Below the pieces are notes generated by a model. The model saw only the letters and a list, made by a program, of their open reading frames with translations, did no database searches and was not told the origin of the DNA. 64,000 nucleotides of DNA from Mobiluncus sp034180645. Lineage in GTDB: Bacteria > Actinomycetota > Actinomycetes > Actinomycetales > Actinomycetaceae. Both the position numbers and the translations under genes were made by a program. The stretch is taken from the NCBI RefSeq assembly GCF_034180645.1, contig NZ_JAXFNY010000006.1:72487-136486 (forward strand), given 5' to 3'. Below are positions 28,393-36,453 of this stretch, in pieces. Every line of letters starts with the position of its first letter. Position 1 is the stretch's first letter.

Positions 28393-30867
28393 TCAATTCC
28401 GGGAGACACCGCCACGTCCCGACACGCGCGAGGAGGCGCGGCTCATCAAGGTTTCCTGGATGTCCTCCAGACGCAACCCAGCCTCATTCGTATTGACTCG
28501 CACCCACTGCTGGTCGGGCATCAACCGCCACGAAGCGGTAGTGTCTGCCATGCCGTGTTTGACCAGATCAACCAAATATTGAATCTGTTCCGGGTCCACA
28601 ATTTTCACCAGCGCCTCGACGCGGCGATCCAAGTTACGGTGCATCAGGTCCGCGGACCCAATCCAGACTTCCGGATCCCCATCGTTCTTAAACGCATAGA
28701 CTCGCGAATGCTCCAGGAATCGTCCCAAGATAGAAACGACCCGAATGTTATCGCTGAGGCCGGGGATACCTGGCTTAATGGAACAAATGCCGCGAACCTG
28801 AATCATCACCGGAACCCCCGCTTGGGAAGCCCGGTAGAGTGCGTCCGTCAGGCGTTCGTCCACAATCGAGTTGATTTTGAACAGGATTTCCGCTTTCTTA
28901 CCCGCTTTCTTGTTAGCAATTTCGCGGTTAATCCGCTCAATCAAGCCATCACGAATGGAGCGGGGCGCGACCAGCAAACGGTGGAAAGACGAACGCGGCG
29001 CGTATCCGCTGAGCTGGTTGAACAAACGCGTCAGGTCCTGGGCAACCTCGCGGTCATCGGTCAGCAGACCCAGGTCCTCGTACCCGCGAGCTGTCTTGGG
29101 GTGATAGTTGCCGGTACCAACGTGGCAGTAGCGATGCAGCCCATCGGGTTCTTGACGTACCACCAGGCACAGCTTACAGTGAGTCTTGAGACCGACCAGA
29201 CCGTAAACCACGTGAACCCCAGCGCGTTCCATCTTGCGAGCCCAGCCGATATTGGCTTCCTCATCGAAACGCGCTTTAATCTCGACGATGGCCACGACCT
29301 GTTTACCGGCGCGAGCCGCGTCAATCAGGGCCTGAACAATAGGGGAATCGCCAGAAGTACGGTACAGGGTCTGTTTGATTGCCAAAACGTTCGGATCTTG
29401 AGCGGCTTGCACGATGAATTGCTGCACCGAGGTGGCGAAAGAATCATACGGAAGGTGTATCAGCACATCGTGATTACGAATGGAGCTGAAAATATCCGCG
29501 GTTTTCGATGATTCTTTTTCGGCCAGCCCGGCCGGGGTCACGGGAACATAGGGAGGATATTTGAGTTGGGGAATATCCAGATCATGCAGGTCGTTGAGAC
29601 CGCGTAAGTCCAGCGGCGCGGGGAGCCGGAACACGTCGGAAGTCCCGATTTCGAGGTTTTCTTTTAAGAAGTCCAGCAGGAACGCCGGCATGGATTCTGC
29701 CACTTCCAGACGTACCGCCGGCCCGAAACGCCGTTTCGCGAGTTCGGATTCCATTGCGGTCAAAATATTTTCCGCATCGTCTTCCTCGACTTCCAAATCT
29801 TCGTTACGGGTCACCCTGAACTCGTGGGCTTCTTTAATTTCCATACCGGGGAACAAATGGTCCAGGTGCGCAGAAATAATCTGTTCGATAGGCACGAAAT
29901 GGACCTTTTCTCCCGCCAGAATTACACTGGAGGGGTCATTTTCGACCCCGTTTTCGGTCACTGCCACGAAACGCGGCAGGATGGGCGGCACCTTAATCCG
30001 AGCAAAGTGTTCTTTGCCGGTGTTGGGGTTGCGCACAATTATCGCCAGGTTCAGCGACAGCCCAGTGATGTATGGGAAAGGGTGCGATGGGTCTACTGCC
30101 AGCGGCGACAGGATAGGAAACACCTGGTTGCGGAAGTAGCGGTGCAGGATTTCGTGATGGGTTTCGTTCAGGCTATCCCAGTCGGTGATGACCAAACCAG
30201 CTTTATCCAAGGCCGGGCGAATCTCGTCTTGGAAATAACGGTAGACGTTACCGGTCATCTCATGAGAGCGACGGCTGATTTCGCCCTCCAGCTGACGCGG
30301 TGTCAACCCCGAAGCGGACACTGTCGCGAACCCAGCGGCGATGCGGCGCTTCAGACCCGCGACACGCACCATATAGAACTCGTCCAAGTTGGAACAATAG
30401 ATAGTCAAGAACCACGCCCGCTCCAACAGGTGCAGGCGGGGGTCTTGGGCCTGCTCAAACACGCGTTGGTTAAAGGCTAGCCAGGACAACTCTCGGTCGG
30501 CGAAGCGTCCTTTGGGTAGCTTCTGCAGTCCGTCGGGAGTCAGTCCGTCTTCTTTCTTAAGCTCCAGGGGCTTGTGGTCGGATTTCTTTGATGATTTGTT
30601 CTTTTTGACCTTCGAGCCCAAGGCGTCCGCACGAGCAATCACTACCGAGTCGGGCAGTTGTTCCTCTCGGTGGGTGTCTGGTTCCGTGAAGTCCGCGTCA
30701 TCGTATTCTTGGGAACCACCTGAGCTGAGATCTTTTTTCGGGAACAATTCCTCGGCGGTAGCTCCCTCGAAAAGGGATTTCTTTGCTTCCCCGGGCAAGG
30801 GATGAGGAGTCGGAACTCCTGTCTCATTGTTTTTCTGTGTATCTTGGTTTTCCTGGTTCTCAGACAC
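28393..30867 (-). CDS. ppk: Polyphosphate kinase 1
   Basis: Makes polyphosphate from the gamma-phosphate of ATP. The core starts at about residue 130 (KGRFADRELSWLAFNQRVFEQAQD). The phosphohistidine region reads YCHVGTGNYHPKTARGYEDLGLL, and the second His-containing segment lies in HLPYDSF. The first 125 residues are an acidic/basic low-complexity extension (KVKKNKSSKKSDHK) absent from many PPK1s. I chose GTG 30867 because GAGGGGATATAAG precedes it; the TTG at 30882 overlaps that site. 824 residues. Part of a phosphate cluster with pit and the MutT1-like gene. Confidence 0.95.
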   Translation of the reverse strand: MSENQENQDTQKNNETGVPTPHPLPGEAKKSLFEGATAEELFPKKDLSSGGSQEYDDADFTEPDTHREEQLPDSVVIARADALGSKVKKNKSSKKSDHKPLELKKEDGLTPDGLQKLPKGRFADRELSWLAFNQRVFEQAQDPRLHLLERAWFLTIYCSNLDEFYMVRVAGLKRRIAAGFATVSASGLTPRQLEGEISRRSHEMTGNVYRYFQDEIRPALDKAGLVITDWDSLNETHHEILHRYFRNQVFPILSPLAVDPSHPFPYITGLSLNLAIIVRNPNTGKEHFARIKVPPILPRFVAVTENGVENDPSSVILAGEKVHFVPIEQIISAHLDHLFPGMEIKEAHEFRVTRNEDLEVEEDDAENILTAMESELAKRRFGPAVRLEVAESMPAFLLDFLKENLEIGTSDVFRLPAPLDLRGLNDLHDLDIPQLKYPPYVPVTPAGLAEKESSKTADIFSSIRNHDVLIHLPYDSFATSVQQFIVQAAQDPNVLAIKQTLYRTSGDSPIVQALIDAARAGKQVVAIVEIKARFDEEANIGWARKMERAGVHVVYGLVGLKTHCKLCLVVRQEPDGLHRYCHVGTGNYHPKTARGYEDLGLLTDDREVAQDLTRLFNQLSGYAPRSSFHRLLVAPRSIRDGLIERINREIANKKAGKKAEILFKINSIVDERLTDALYRASQAGVPVMIQVRGICSIKPGIPGLSDNIRVVSILGRFLEHSRVYAFKNDGDPEVWIGSADLMHRNLDRRVEALVKIVDPEQIQYLVDLVKHGMADTTASWRLMPDQQWVRVNTNEAGLRLEDIQETLMSRASSRVSGRGGVSRN

Positions 30868-30963
30868 CTTATATCCCCTCAACTTTTTCGTTAATTTTGC
30901 TCAAGTATTGCCTGGTTGCACAGGTTTCTGTGCCGCCGCTGAGCGCGGCGCGCGGCGCAGTCG

Positions 30964-31599
30964 TCAATCCAAGCGGCCTTCGCGGTACATCGTCGCCGCA
31001 TCTAGCAGTTCGTCGGCGGTAGCCAGCAAAGCGTTGTCCCGTAGGGTCACCGGGTTGGCCAGCACGTCCTGAGGATTTTCTTTCATCCAGACCGACTCGC
31101 TGGCTGCCAACACCCGCAGCACAGCTTGAGACGTATCCAGAAAATCGGCGAAATTACCGTCGAAACTGCCTCCCAAGATTTGTCCTAGCTGTTTTTTCCA
31201 TCCCGGAAAATCCAAGGAATGAGCTCCTTCGATATCAAGGTGTTCAGACAGTCGCGGCGAATTCAAACCCTGCTTAAAGCGGGTATTCACGCCTTCGGGG
31301 TAACCTTTCACCCACTGGTCTATCAGCAGCAGCCGCCACAAAACGCCCGGCAAGGTATTGACCGGGGAACGTGACCACAACTCAGCCAGTTCGTCTACGC
31401 CGTTATCCTGCATATGCTTCAACAGGCGTTCCTTGGTTTCCGGATCGGGATCAGACCACTCCCCATTGGGGGATTTCACCAATATCCGGGCCGAGGTGTG
31501 GGCTGATTCGCTGGACAGCGCCGGGTCTTCCTCGCCTTCCAAGTATTCCAAGGTCTCTGGTTCGATGATGGCCGGGCGTCGCGGTTTCCTGGTTTCCAT
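30964..31599 (-). CDS. Conserved-looking hypothetical protein upstream of ppk
   Basis: 211 residues, soluble, acidic, without signal peptide or membrane segments. The central part SPVNTLPGVLWRLLLIDQWVKGYPEGVNTRFKQGL looks like a globular helical domain. The C-terminus ends in helix-forming LATADELLDAATMYREGRLD. GGGAGGAACC before ATG 31599 is a strong ribosome binding site. It precedes ppk by about 96 bases on the same strand and may share its transcript. I do not recognise the family. Confidence 0.65.
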   Translation of the reverse strand: METRKPRRPAIIEPETLEYLEGEEDPALSSESAHTSARILVKSPNGEWSDPDPETKERLLKHMQDNGVDELAELWSRSPVNTLPGVLWRLLLIDQWVKGYPEGVNTRFKQGLNSPRLSEHLDIEGAHSLDFPGWKKQLGQILGGSFDGNFADFLDTSQAVLRVLAASESVWMKENPQDVLANPVTLRDNALLATADELLDAATMYREGRLD

Positions 31600-31821
31600 G
31601 GTTCCTCCCTGTTCGATTCACTTTAATTATCCCCGTTCACCCGGGATTTTGTGTGGACTTGGTAACGCGGAAGGTATTTTCCCCACGAACCGTGCCTGAC
31701 TGTAAAAAATGTGACGAACCCCACTGACAGTTGCAGTGCCCGCACTAGAGGCGCAAATTAAGGCCGAATTTCGGGACAATCCGTTGCCGAGCCTGAGTTC
31801 CAGAATGAACCAGCCGCTCAG

Positions 31822-31851
31822 TTGTCGTTACGCAGACTTTTTACCTATAAT
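31822..31851 (+). promoter_or_regulatory. Promoter of tRNA-Lys
   Basis: TTGTCG (31822-31827) and a perfect TATAAT (31846-31851) are separated by 18 bases. The -10 box ends nine bases before the mature tRNA 5' end. Confidence 0.75.
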
Positions 31852-31860
31852 CTTTCCTAC

Positions 31861-31933
31861 GGGCCTATAGCTCAGTTGGTAGAGCAGCGGACTTTTAATC
31901 CGTGGGTCGAGGGTTCGAGTCCCTCTGGGCCTA
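31861..31933 (+). tRNA. tRNA-Lys (UUU)
   Basis: Complete cloverleaf: acceptor GGGCCTA with TGGGCCT (two G-U pairs), D-arm GCTC/GAGC, anticodon stem CGGAC-type with loop CTTTTAA (anticodon TTT), and T-arm GAGGG/CCCTC around TTCGAGT. Discriminator A. CCA is not encoded. Its last 16 bases are duplicated about 200 bases downstream. Confidence 0.95.
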
Positions 31934-31934
31934 C
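31918..31934 (+). repeat. Direct repeat copy 1 (tRNA-Lys 3' end), att-like
   Basis: The 17 bases AGTCCCTCTGGGCCTAC, covering half of the T-arm and the 3' acceptor strand, recur exactly at 32117-32133. Duplication of a tRNA 3' end is the hallmark of site-specific integration by tyrosine recombinases. Confidence 0.7.
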
Positions 31935-31936
31935 TT

Positions 31937-31973
31937 GTTTGAGTGGGATGGGCTTTGCCCATCCCACTCAAAC
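31937..31973. repeat. Perfect 17-bp inverted repeat just after tRNA-Lys
   Basis: GTTTGAGTGGGATGGGC and its exact complement are separated by only TTT. On the plus strand ATTTAAC follows, so it may serve as the tRNA-Lys terminator. The stem is unusually long and perfect for that role. Confidence 0.7.
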
Positions 31974-32070
31974 ATTTAACGGTTCTGGGGACTCGGACCC
32001 TCGACGCAGTCGCGCGCTGGCAGCGACCGCAGGGAGCATGAGTCAGCGCGTTACAGCGCGGAGGCGTTAA

Positions 32071-32094
32071 AAAACGGCACCGATGTGCCGTTTT
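32071..32094. terminator. Intrinsic terminator in the region between the repeats
   Basis: AAAACGGCAC-CGAT-GTGCCGTTTT is a perfect 10-bp stem with built-in A and T tracts on both sides, so it works on either strand. No gene is visible immediately beside it. Confidence 0.6.
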
Positions 32095-32116
32095 AGCCGA
32101 AGCACCAAACAGAAAA

Positions 32117-32133
32117 AGTCCCTCTGGGCCTAC
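32117..32133 (+). repeat. Direct repeat copy 2 of the tRNA-Lys 3' end
   Basis: Exact second copy of the 17 bases at 31918-31934. The sequence before it (AAAA) and after it (C rather than T) differs from copy 1, so the match is limited to the tRNA tail. No integrase gene lies between the copies. Confidence 0.7.
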
Positions 32134-32159
32134 CTTTGTGGGGTCGGGCGAGTTGGGCC

Positions 32160-32287
32160 TGACCCCCGGAAAGTGGACACATCGGGGGTGGTTATGCTGC
32201 GTGGGTCATTGTAGCTGATGTGAGGGTTTCAAACATGTCGGGGGTGAGGTAGTGGCACCAGGAGTGCCGCCTGCGCGTGTTGTAGCG
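32160..32287 (-). mobile_element. IS3-family remnant: transposase C-terminus and terminal repeat
   Basis: On the minus strand 32192-32287 encodes 31 residues ending in TAA; the conserved part reads RYNTRRRHSWCHYLTP, the end of the rve/DDE transposase domain of IS3-family elements. Outside the stop is TGACCCCCGGAAAGTGGACAC (32160-32180, written here in two parts: TGACCCCCGG and AAAGTGGACAC), which looks like the element's terminal inverted repeat. The rest of the transposase is missing, so the element is dead. Confidence 0.75.
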
Positions 32288-32289
32288 CA

Positions 32290-32607
32290 TGCACCCTGAC
32301 TTTCTGGTCAGCGTTCGTGCTCTCGTTCCCGCACTTCACCCAAGACTCCATGTTTAGCCACGTGGCGAGTCAAAACCACACCGCGCTGTTCCTGCTGTCT
32401 TTCTTGGCGTTGGCAACCAACGCGGGACTGGCCATCTACCACGTGTGGAGGATTGTAAAGACAAAGCGCAATCCGTTCAAGACCGAGCTGTACGCGGATT
32501 TGCCGCAAAACGTTAAGATTATCCGCCGCACCGCGACTGATGAAGTCAAAGAGCGTATCGCAGCTCGTTTAGGAAAGACGCCACAGGAGCTGGGGTATCT
32601 GGACTAA
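32290..32607 (+). pseudogene. C-terminal fragment of a membrane protein, probably truncated by the IS
   Basis: The frame runs from the IS remnant boundary to TAA 32605-32607. It reads LTFWSAFVLSFPHFTQDS, then a membrane helix (ALFLLSFLALATNAGLAIYHVW) and a cytosolic tail of about 50 residues ending GKTPQELGYLD. Codon use looks real, but no start with a ribosome binding site is seen: GTG 32317 and ATG 32350 both lack one. The frame also opens directly into the IS debris. It is followed by a strong terminator, as a real gene would be. Family not recognised. A small intact gene from GTG 32317 (96 residues) is possible. Confidence 0.5.
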
Positions 32608-32618
32608 CTAGGCTATCC

Positions 32619-32654
32619 GTAACCGGTTCGAGGGCGCGCTCTCGAACCGGTTAC
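32619..32654 (+). terminator. Strong intrinsic terminator
   Basis: GTAACCGGTTCGAG and CTCGAACCGGTTAC form a perfect 14-bp stem with an 8-base loop, followed by ATTTTG. It closes the truncated membrane gene and also separates it from the convergent nicotinamidase gene. Confidence 0.75.
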
Positions 32655-32696
32655 ATTTTGCCCCCGAGATGCTCTCCGGCACAAAAAGCCAGAGGA

Positions 32697-33293
32697 TCAG
32701 TCCTCTTCTTTGAAAGCGTCAGCGCTAGGAATTTCGTCTACCCCGGCCTGCGCCATTTCTATGCGCGCAGCTTGACCGAGCTCAGCCGAAACCGGGACAG
32801 TGAGGTCCTCAAGAACTCGTGTCGGCCAACCCAAATCTAGGGAATCCAGAGCGGTTTCCTTCACGCAGTGGGATTCCGCGATACCGACCACATCCACGTC
32901 GGTGATGTCGGCACGACGCAAGATCTCTTCCAAGGTATCCCCCGCCTTGTTCACCCCTTCAAATCCTGAATAAGCAGCTGCGTACTGGCCTTTCTTAACG
33001 GAGTCGTCAAAAGGGAGGGCGGCAATGGCGTCGTGCAGTTCCGCCTGCGCCGTGCCCGCCACGCCGTGAGGCGGCCAGGTGTCGACGAAGTCAGGATGGT
33101 CGGAAAAATGTTCCCCCGGATTGATGTGCCAGTCCTGAGTGGTGACTATAATCTCGTATTCGTCCTCGTACTCGGTGACAAAGTCCGCAATCCGCTCCGC
33201 GACATCGTTACCGCCCACCACTCCTAAGGCTCCGCCCTCGCAAAAGGTCGGTTGGACATCAACAATCAGCAGTGCGCGTTTCATTTCGGCCAT
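32697..33293 (-). CDS. pncA: Nicotinamidase (isochorismatase superfamily)
   Basis: Hydrolyses nicotinamide to nicotinate in NAD salvage. Catalytic residues D12 (LLIVDVQPTFCEGG), a Lys near 101 (SVKKGQYAAAYSGF) and C143 (IAESHCVKETALDS) are visible. The metal site is D54-x-H56 with H62 (TTQDWHINPGEHF). 198 residues, usual length. GGAGGAACT precedes ATG 33293. Pyrazinamidase activity is known for this family. Monocistronic. Confidence 0.93.
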   Translation of the reverse strand: MAEMKRALLIVDVQPTFCEGGALGVVGGNDVAERIADFVTEYEDEYEIIVTTQDWHINPGEHFSDHPDFVDTWPPHGVAGTAQAELHDAIAALPFDDSVKKGQYAAAYSGFEGVNKAGDTLEEILRRADITDVDVVGIAESHCVKETALDSLDLGWPTRVLEDLTVPVSAELGQAARIEMAQAGVDEIPSADAFKEED

Positions 33294-33371
33294 AGTTCCT
33301 CCGTTGTTTTGGGGATACCTCTATTATGACCTGGAACAGCCGTTAATCTAACCGAAGTGTAAAAACCAAAA

Positions 33372-33392
33372 GTCCCCGCTTTACGCGAGGAT
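33372..33392 (-). terminator. Terminator of the tRNA-Glu-Asp-Phe operon
   Basis: On the minus strand an 8-bp stem ATCCTCGC/GCGGGGAC (one mismatch) is followed by TTTTGGTTTTT, immediately after the CCA of tRNA-Phe. Confidence 0.75.
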
Positions 33393-33393
33393 T

Positions 33394-33469
33394 TGGTGGC
33401 TCCGACCGGCGTCGATCCGGTGACCTAACGATTTTCAGTCGTTCGCTCTGCCAACTGAGCTACAGAGCC
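33394..33469 (-). tRNA. tRNA-Phe (GAA)
   Basis: Acceptor GGCTCTG pairs with CGGAGCC. D-arm GCTC/GAGC, anticodon loop CTGAAAA (anticodon GAA) and T-arm CCGG-type around TTCGA-like ATCGACG are all present. CCA is encoded, unlike the other tRNAs here. Last of three tRNAs in one transcript. Confidence 0.95.
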
Positions 33470-33504
33470 AACGTTCGTCTTAGCTTGTGGCCATCGACGA
33501 ACTG

Positions 33505-33578
33505 CGACCCTGACGGGACTTGAACCCGCGACCTCCGCCGTGACAGGGCGGCGCGCTAACCAACTGCGCTACAGGGCC
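33505..33578 (-). tRNA. tRNA-Asp (GUC)
   Basis: Acceptor GGCCCTG with CAGGGTC. The anticodon stem CCGCC/GGCGG carries loop CTGTCAC (anticodon GTC). Discriminator G, as expected for tRNA-Asp. CCA is not encoded. Confidence 0.95.
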
Positions 33579-33608
33579 ATTCAAAGCGCAAACCCGAAGG
33601 TTTACATG

Positions 33609-33681
33609 TACTCCCAACGGGATTTGAACCCGTGTTGCCGCCGTGAAAGGGCGGAGTCCTAGGCCGCTAGACGATAGGAGC
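33609..33681 (-). tRNA. tRNA-Glu (UUC)
   Basis: Acceptor GCTCCTA with TGGGAGT. Anticodon loop CTTTCAC (anticodon TTC). T-arm CGGGTTCAAATCCCG. CCA is not encoded. First of three tRNAs. Confidence 0.95.
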
Positions 33682-33715
33682 GTCGCCTAAGCCCAGGGGG
33701 CTAAGGACTTGAAAT

Positions 33716-33744
33716 AGTTTAGGTGAAAAAAGCCTAGAGTGCAA
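33716..33744 (-). promoter_or_regulatory. Promoter of the tRNA-Glu-Asp-Phe operon
   Basis: On the minus strand TTGCAC (33739-33744) and TAAACT (33716-33721) stand exactly 17 bases apart, about 35 bases upstream of tRNA-Glu. Confidence 0.7.
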
Positions 33745-33791
33745 AACTTCGTCCCCCGGTCATCCCGAGCGCGATAACCTATGCTAGAGAC

Positions 33792-35348
33792 ATGAGTTTT
33801 GTGTTCATCCAGACCCCGGAGCCGAATCCAACCCCGGATACCGCCGTCAAGGAAGTCCTGGAAACTTCCCTGGACATCATGGCAGTTCTGGCTGCCAGTT
33901 TGGTCTGCATCCTAGCTTTACTGGTGGCTTCCCAGGTCATCGGGTTTTTGTTGCGTCGCTGGGGACGCAAACACCGCCTGATTAAATATCTGGAGCGTCG
34001 TTCCCGGGTGGGCGGATCTCTGACCTGTGTTGCTCTGGGGGCGACAATCGGGTGGCATTGGACAGTTCGCAACCCCAACGTTCCTGGTTACGACATAGTT
34101 TCACACAGCTTGCTGATTTTCATGATTGTAGCCGTGACGGTGTGGATGATTGAACTGTGCGCTGTCCTGGAGGACATGACCCGGACGCAGATTGAGGGCG
34201 GGTCGAAGCCGAACCGTCTGGTTACGCAAGCTCAGGTCCTACACCGGGTTTCACAAGTTTTCTTCGGCGTTTTTGGGGCTATCGCGATTACGTTGACGTT
34301 TCCAGAAGCGCGTGCCGCTATGGGGTCGGTGCTGGCTTCTGCCGGCATTATCTCCCTGATTGCTGGCATCGCGGCACAAGGGGTGTTGGCCAATATGTTC
34401 GCTGGGCTCCAGATTGCTTTCTCCGACCCGATTCGGGTGGGTGATGTAGTCGTTGTGCAAGGCCAGCAAGGCACGATTGAAGAAATCACGCTGACGTATA
34501 TTGTCATTCATCTGTGGGATGAACGCCGCCTCATCCTGCCGTCCAAGAAATTCACCGAGGAACCTTTTGAGAACTGGACCAAACGGGACACCAATTTGTT
34601 GGGGATAGTGGAACTGCGTGTGGATTGGCGTCTGCCGTTGGCGGCATTCCGTAACGAAGTGGATCGATTGCTCTCAGAAACGGATTTGTGGGATGGACGC
34701 ACCGCCAGTGTGCAGGTCACAGACAGTTCCGAAGAAACCATGCTGGTGCGTTTGGTGGCGAGCGCCGCGAACTCCGGGGATTTGTGGGATCTCAAGTGTT
34801 TCTTGCGAGAACGCCTCATTGAGTGGATTCAAGGCGAAGCCTCCTACGCCCTGCCGCGCCGCCGCATTGAAACCGACAAAGTGACAGAAGTCAAGCTTCC
34901 CGTAGATGAAATCGAGATTGAGAAACAGGCTCGCGAGTTGGCTATCGCCACAATCCGGGAAGCGAACAGCGATCGCCACACCGCGGCCGCCGCGAAACAG
35001 GAGCACGAAGCTGTCCCGACTAATCCTTACGGGGAGCCGCTTTTAGACCAGTATGCCCGCAAAATTCAGGAAAGACGCCGCTCTTGGCGTTCTAAGGCAC
35101 GGCATCTGGATGCAACCCAGAGCGAAGCTCCCGGACAGCTTCTCCCCTCCCAAGATGCCCTGCAAGATACCAAGTTGATGAGTACCACCGCCACGATGAC
35201 TTGTGACCGGCTCTATTCCGGGACTCCCGATGCAGAGGAACGCCGCAAACTTGTCACGGGACCCAAACAAACTGACCGCAAGCCAACTGCTGACAGTGAC
35301 AACACAACTAAAGACACCATCCCACCTTCTGAGGAGGCACAGAAATGA
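33792..35348 (+). CDS. Mechanosensitive ion channel, MscS family
   Basis: 518 residues. N-terminal membrane segments lie at about 28-55, 72-92 and 100-125. A pore-like helix follows, rich in Ala and Gly (MGSVLASAGIISLIAGIAAQGVLANMFAGLQIAF). The beta domain begins PIRVGDVVVVQGQQGTIEEITL. The C-terminal 140 residues are a charged cytosolic extension longer than in small MscS. The ATG lies six bases after TATGCT and lacks a ribosome binding site, so it may be leaderless. Expected to release solutes on hypo-osmotic shock. Confidence 0.9.
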   Translation: MSFVFIQTPEPNPTPDTAVKEVLETSLDIMAVLAASLVCILALLVASQVIGFLLRRWGRKHRLIKYLERRSRVGGSLTCVALGATIGWHWTVRNPNVPGYDIVSHSLLIFMIVAVTVWMIELCAVLEDMTRTQIEGGSKPNRLVTQAQVLHRVSQVFFGVFGAIAITLTFPEARAAMGSVLASAGIISLIAGIAAQGVLANMFAGLQIAFSDPIRVGDVVVVQGQQGTIEEITLTYIVIHLWDERRLILPSKKFTEEPFENWTKRDTNLLGIVELRVDWRLPLAAFRNEVDRLLSETDLWDGRTASVQVTDSSEETMLVRLVASAANSGDLWDLKCFLRERLIEWIQGEASYALPRRRIETDKVTEVKLPVDEIEIEKQARELAIATIREANSDRHTAAAAKQEHEAVPTNPYGEPLLDQYARKIQERRRSWRSKARHLDATQSEAPGQLLPSQDALQDTKLMSTTATMTCDRLYSGTPDAEERRKLVTGPKQTDRKPTADSDNTTKDTIPPSEEAQK

Positions 35349-36391
35349 GCCGGAGTAAACGCTCTCGGAAACCTGCTCCCGCCCAAACCCGCTCGACCAC
35401 CCAAAATACGCCGAATCCGGATTACCTGCGGATTATTACCTGCAATTTACAGTGGGGTACCCCAGCGGAGGGCTGGCCCGATATCCAAAAGGCGAATTCA
35501 AGAACGGGAGCATTTATCCGAGGTTTGTGGGAACGCTGTCGCAGTCTGTTCAAATCGGGTTCGGTCAATACTCGCACCCAGCTGACTGAGGAAAATCTGC
35601 GACAGACTGCCCTGGTACTCAAGCGGTTGAAACCGGATATTTTGGCGTTGCAGGAAGTCGACAAAGGACAGCGACGTTCTGGTTACCTCCACCAGGCGCG
35701 CATACTGGCGCAATCTTTGCACCTGCCCTATTGGCGTATCGGAGCGTCTTACGCGGGTCAGTCCCAAGTCCTGCACCGCCGCCCTTTGGACAGCGAGTTA
35801 AAGGCGGAAAGCGGGTACGGTATCGCCCTGCTCTCCCGCTGGCCGGTGAAATCTTGGCACTTTAAACGGCTCGGCAGAGTCCGGGCCCGCATAGTGTGGG
35901 GCAGCGACCCGTGGAAGGGATTTTCTCACGGCTTTCTCGAGGGTTTACGTGACCTTCCCGATGCTGCAAAAAGGACCGGGATTCGGTTTGGTCAGATGCG
36001 AGTGCTGTTGGCGGCCCGGCTGGCTACTCCGCTGGGGACCGTTGCTCTAGGCACAACCCACCTCGAAATTCACCGCCCCACGGCCGCTTCTCAGCTGCGG
36101 CGTGCCTGGCGTTCCCTCTACCACCTGCGTTCTGAATCATGCCTGCTAGTGGGGGATTTCAACCTGCGCGATTACCACATCGACAAAGTGCTACAGCCTT
36201 TGCCCGCAGAACAACACCCCGAACTGCATGCGGCAATCCCGTCGTATCCGGCAGACAAGCCGTGGATTGCCCTGGATCAGTTGCTGGGCAACGGTTGGGA
36301 GTTGGTGGGCGAACCGCGAGCTTTGCGTCTGCCCATCTCGGATCACCAGGCAGTCATCTACGATTTGCGCCCCGTAAAGGCCGCTCAATAG
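35345..36391 (+). CDS. Endonuclease/exonuclease/phosphatase family protein
   Basis: 348 residues of the EEP fold. Metal and catalytic motifs are in order: LRIITCNLQWG (Asn), DILALQEVDKGQRRSGY (Glu), GIALLSRWPV, LGTTHLEIHRP (His), LLVGDFNLR (Asp-x-Asn) and LPISDHQAVIYDL (Asp-His). Substrate could be a nucleic acid or phospho-lipid/inositol; sequence alone does not decide. The N-terminus is basic with no clear signal peptide. Its ATG overlaps the mscS stop by four bases (ATGA), so translation is coupled. Confidence 0.85.
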   Translation: MSRSKRSRKPAPAQTRSTTQNTPNPDYLRIITCNLQWGTPAEGWPDIQKANSRTGAFIRGLWERCRSLFKSGSVNTRTQLTEENLRQTALVLKRLKPDILALQEVDKGQRRSGYLHQARILAQSLHLPYWRIGASYAGQSQVLHRRPLDSELKAESGYGIALLSRWPVKSWHFKRLGRVRARIVWGSDPWKGFSHGFLEGLRDLPDAAKRTGIRFGQMRVLLAARLATPLGTVALGTTHLEIHRPTAASQLRRAWRSLYHLRSESCLLVGDFNLRDYHIDKVLQPLPAEQHPELHAAIPSYPADKPWIALDQLLGNGWELVGEPRALRLPISDHQAVIYDLRPVKAAQ

Positions 36392-36453
36392 CCCTTTGGC
36401 ATCGCAGTAGTAGCCATCCGGGAGGAAGCTCGCGAGCCCGAGCGGGTAAAAAA

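Noticed and set aside
28195..29511. Plus-strand open frame of 438 codons opposite ppk
   Set aside because: Antisense to conserved ppk and part of the NUDIX gene; no domain, no ribosome binding site.
31937..32133. CRISPR array
   Set aside because: Only two copies of one 17-base sequence and hairpins; no regular spacing, no cas genes.
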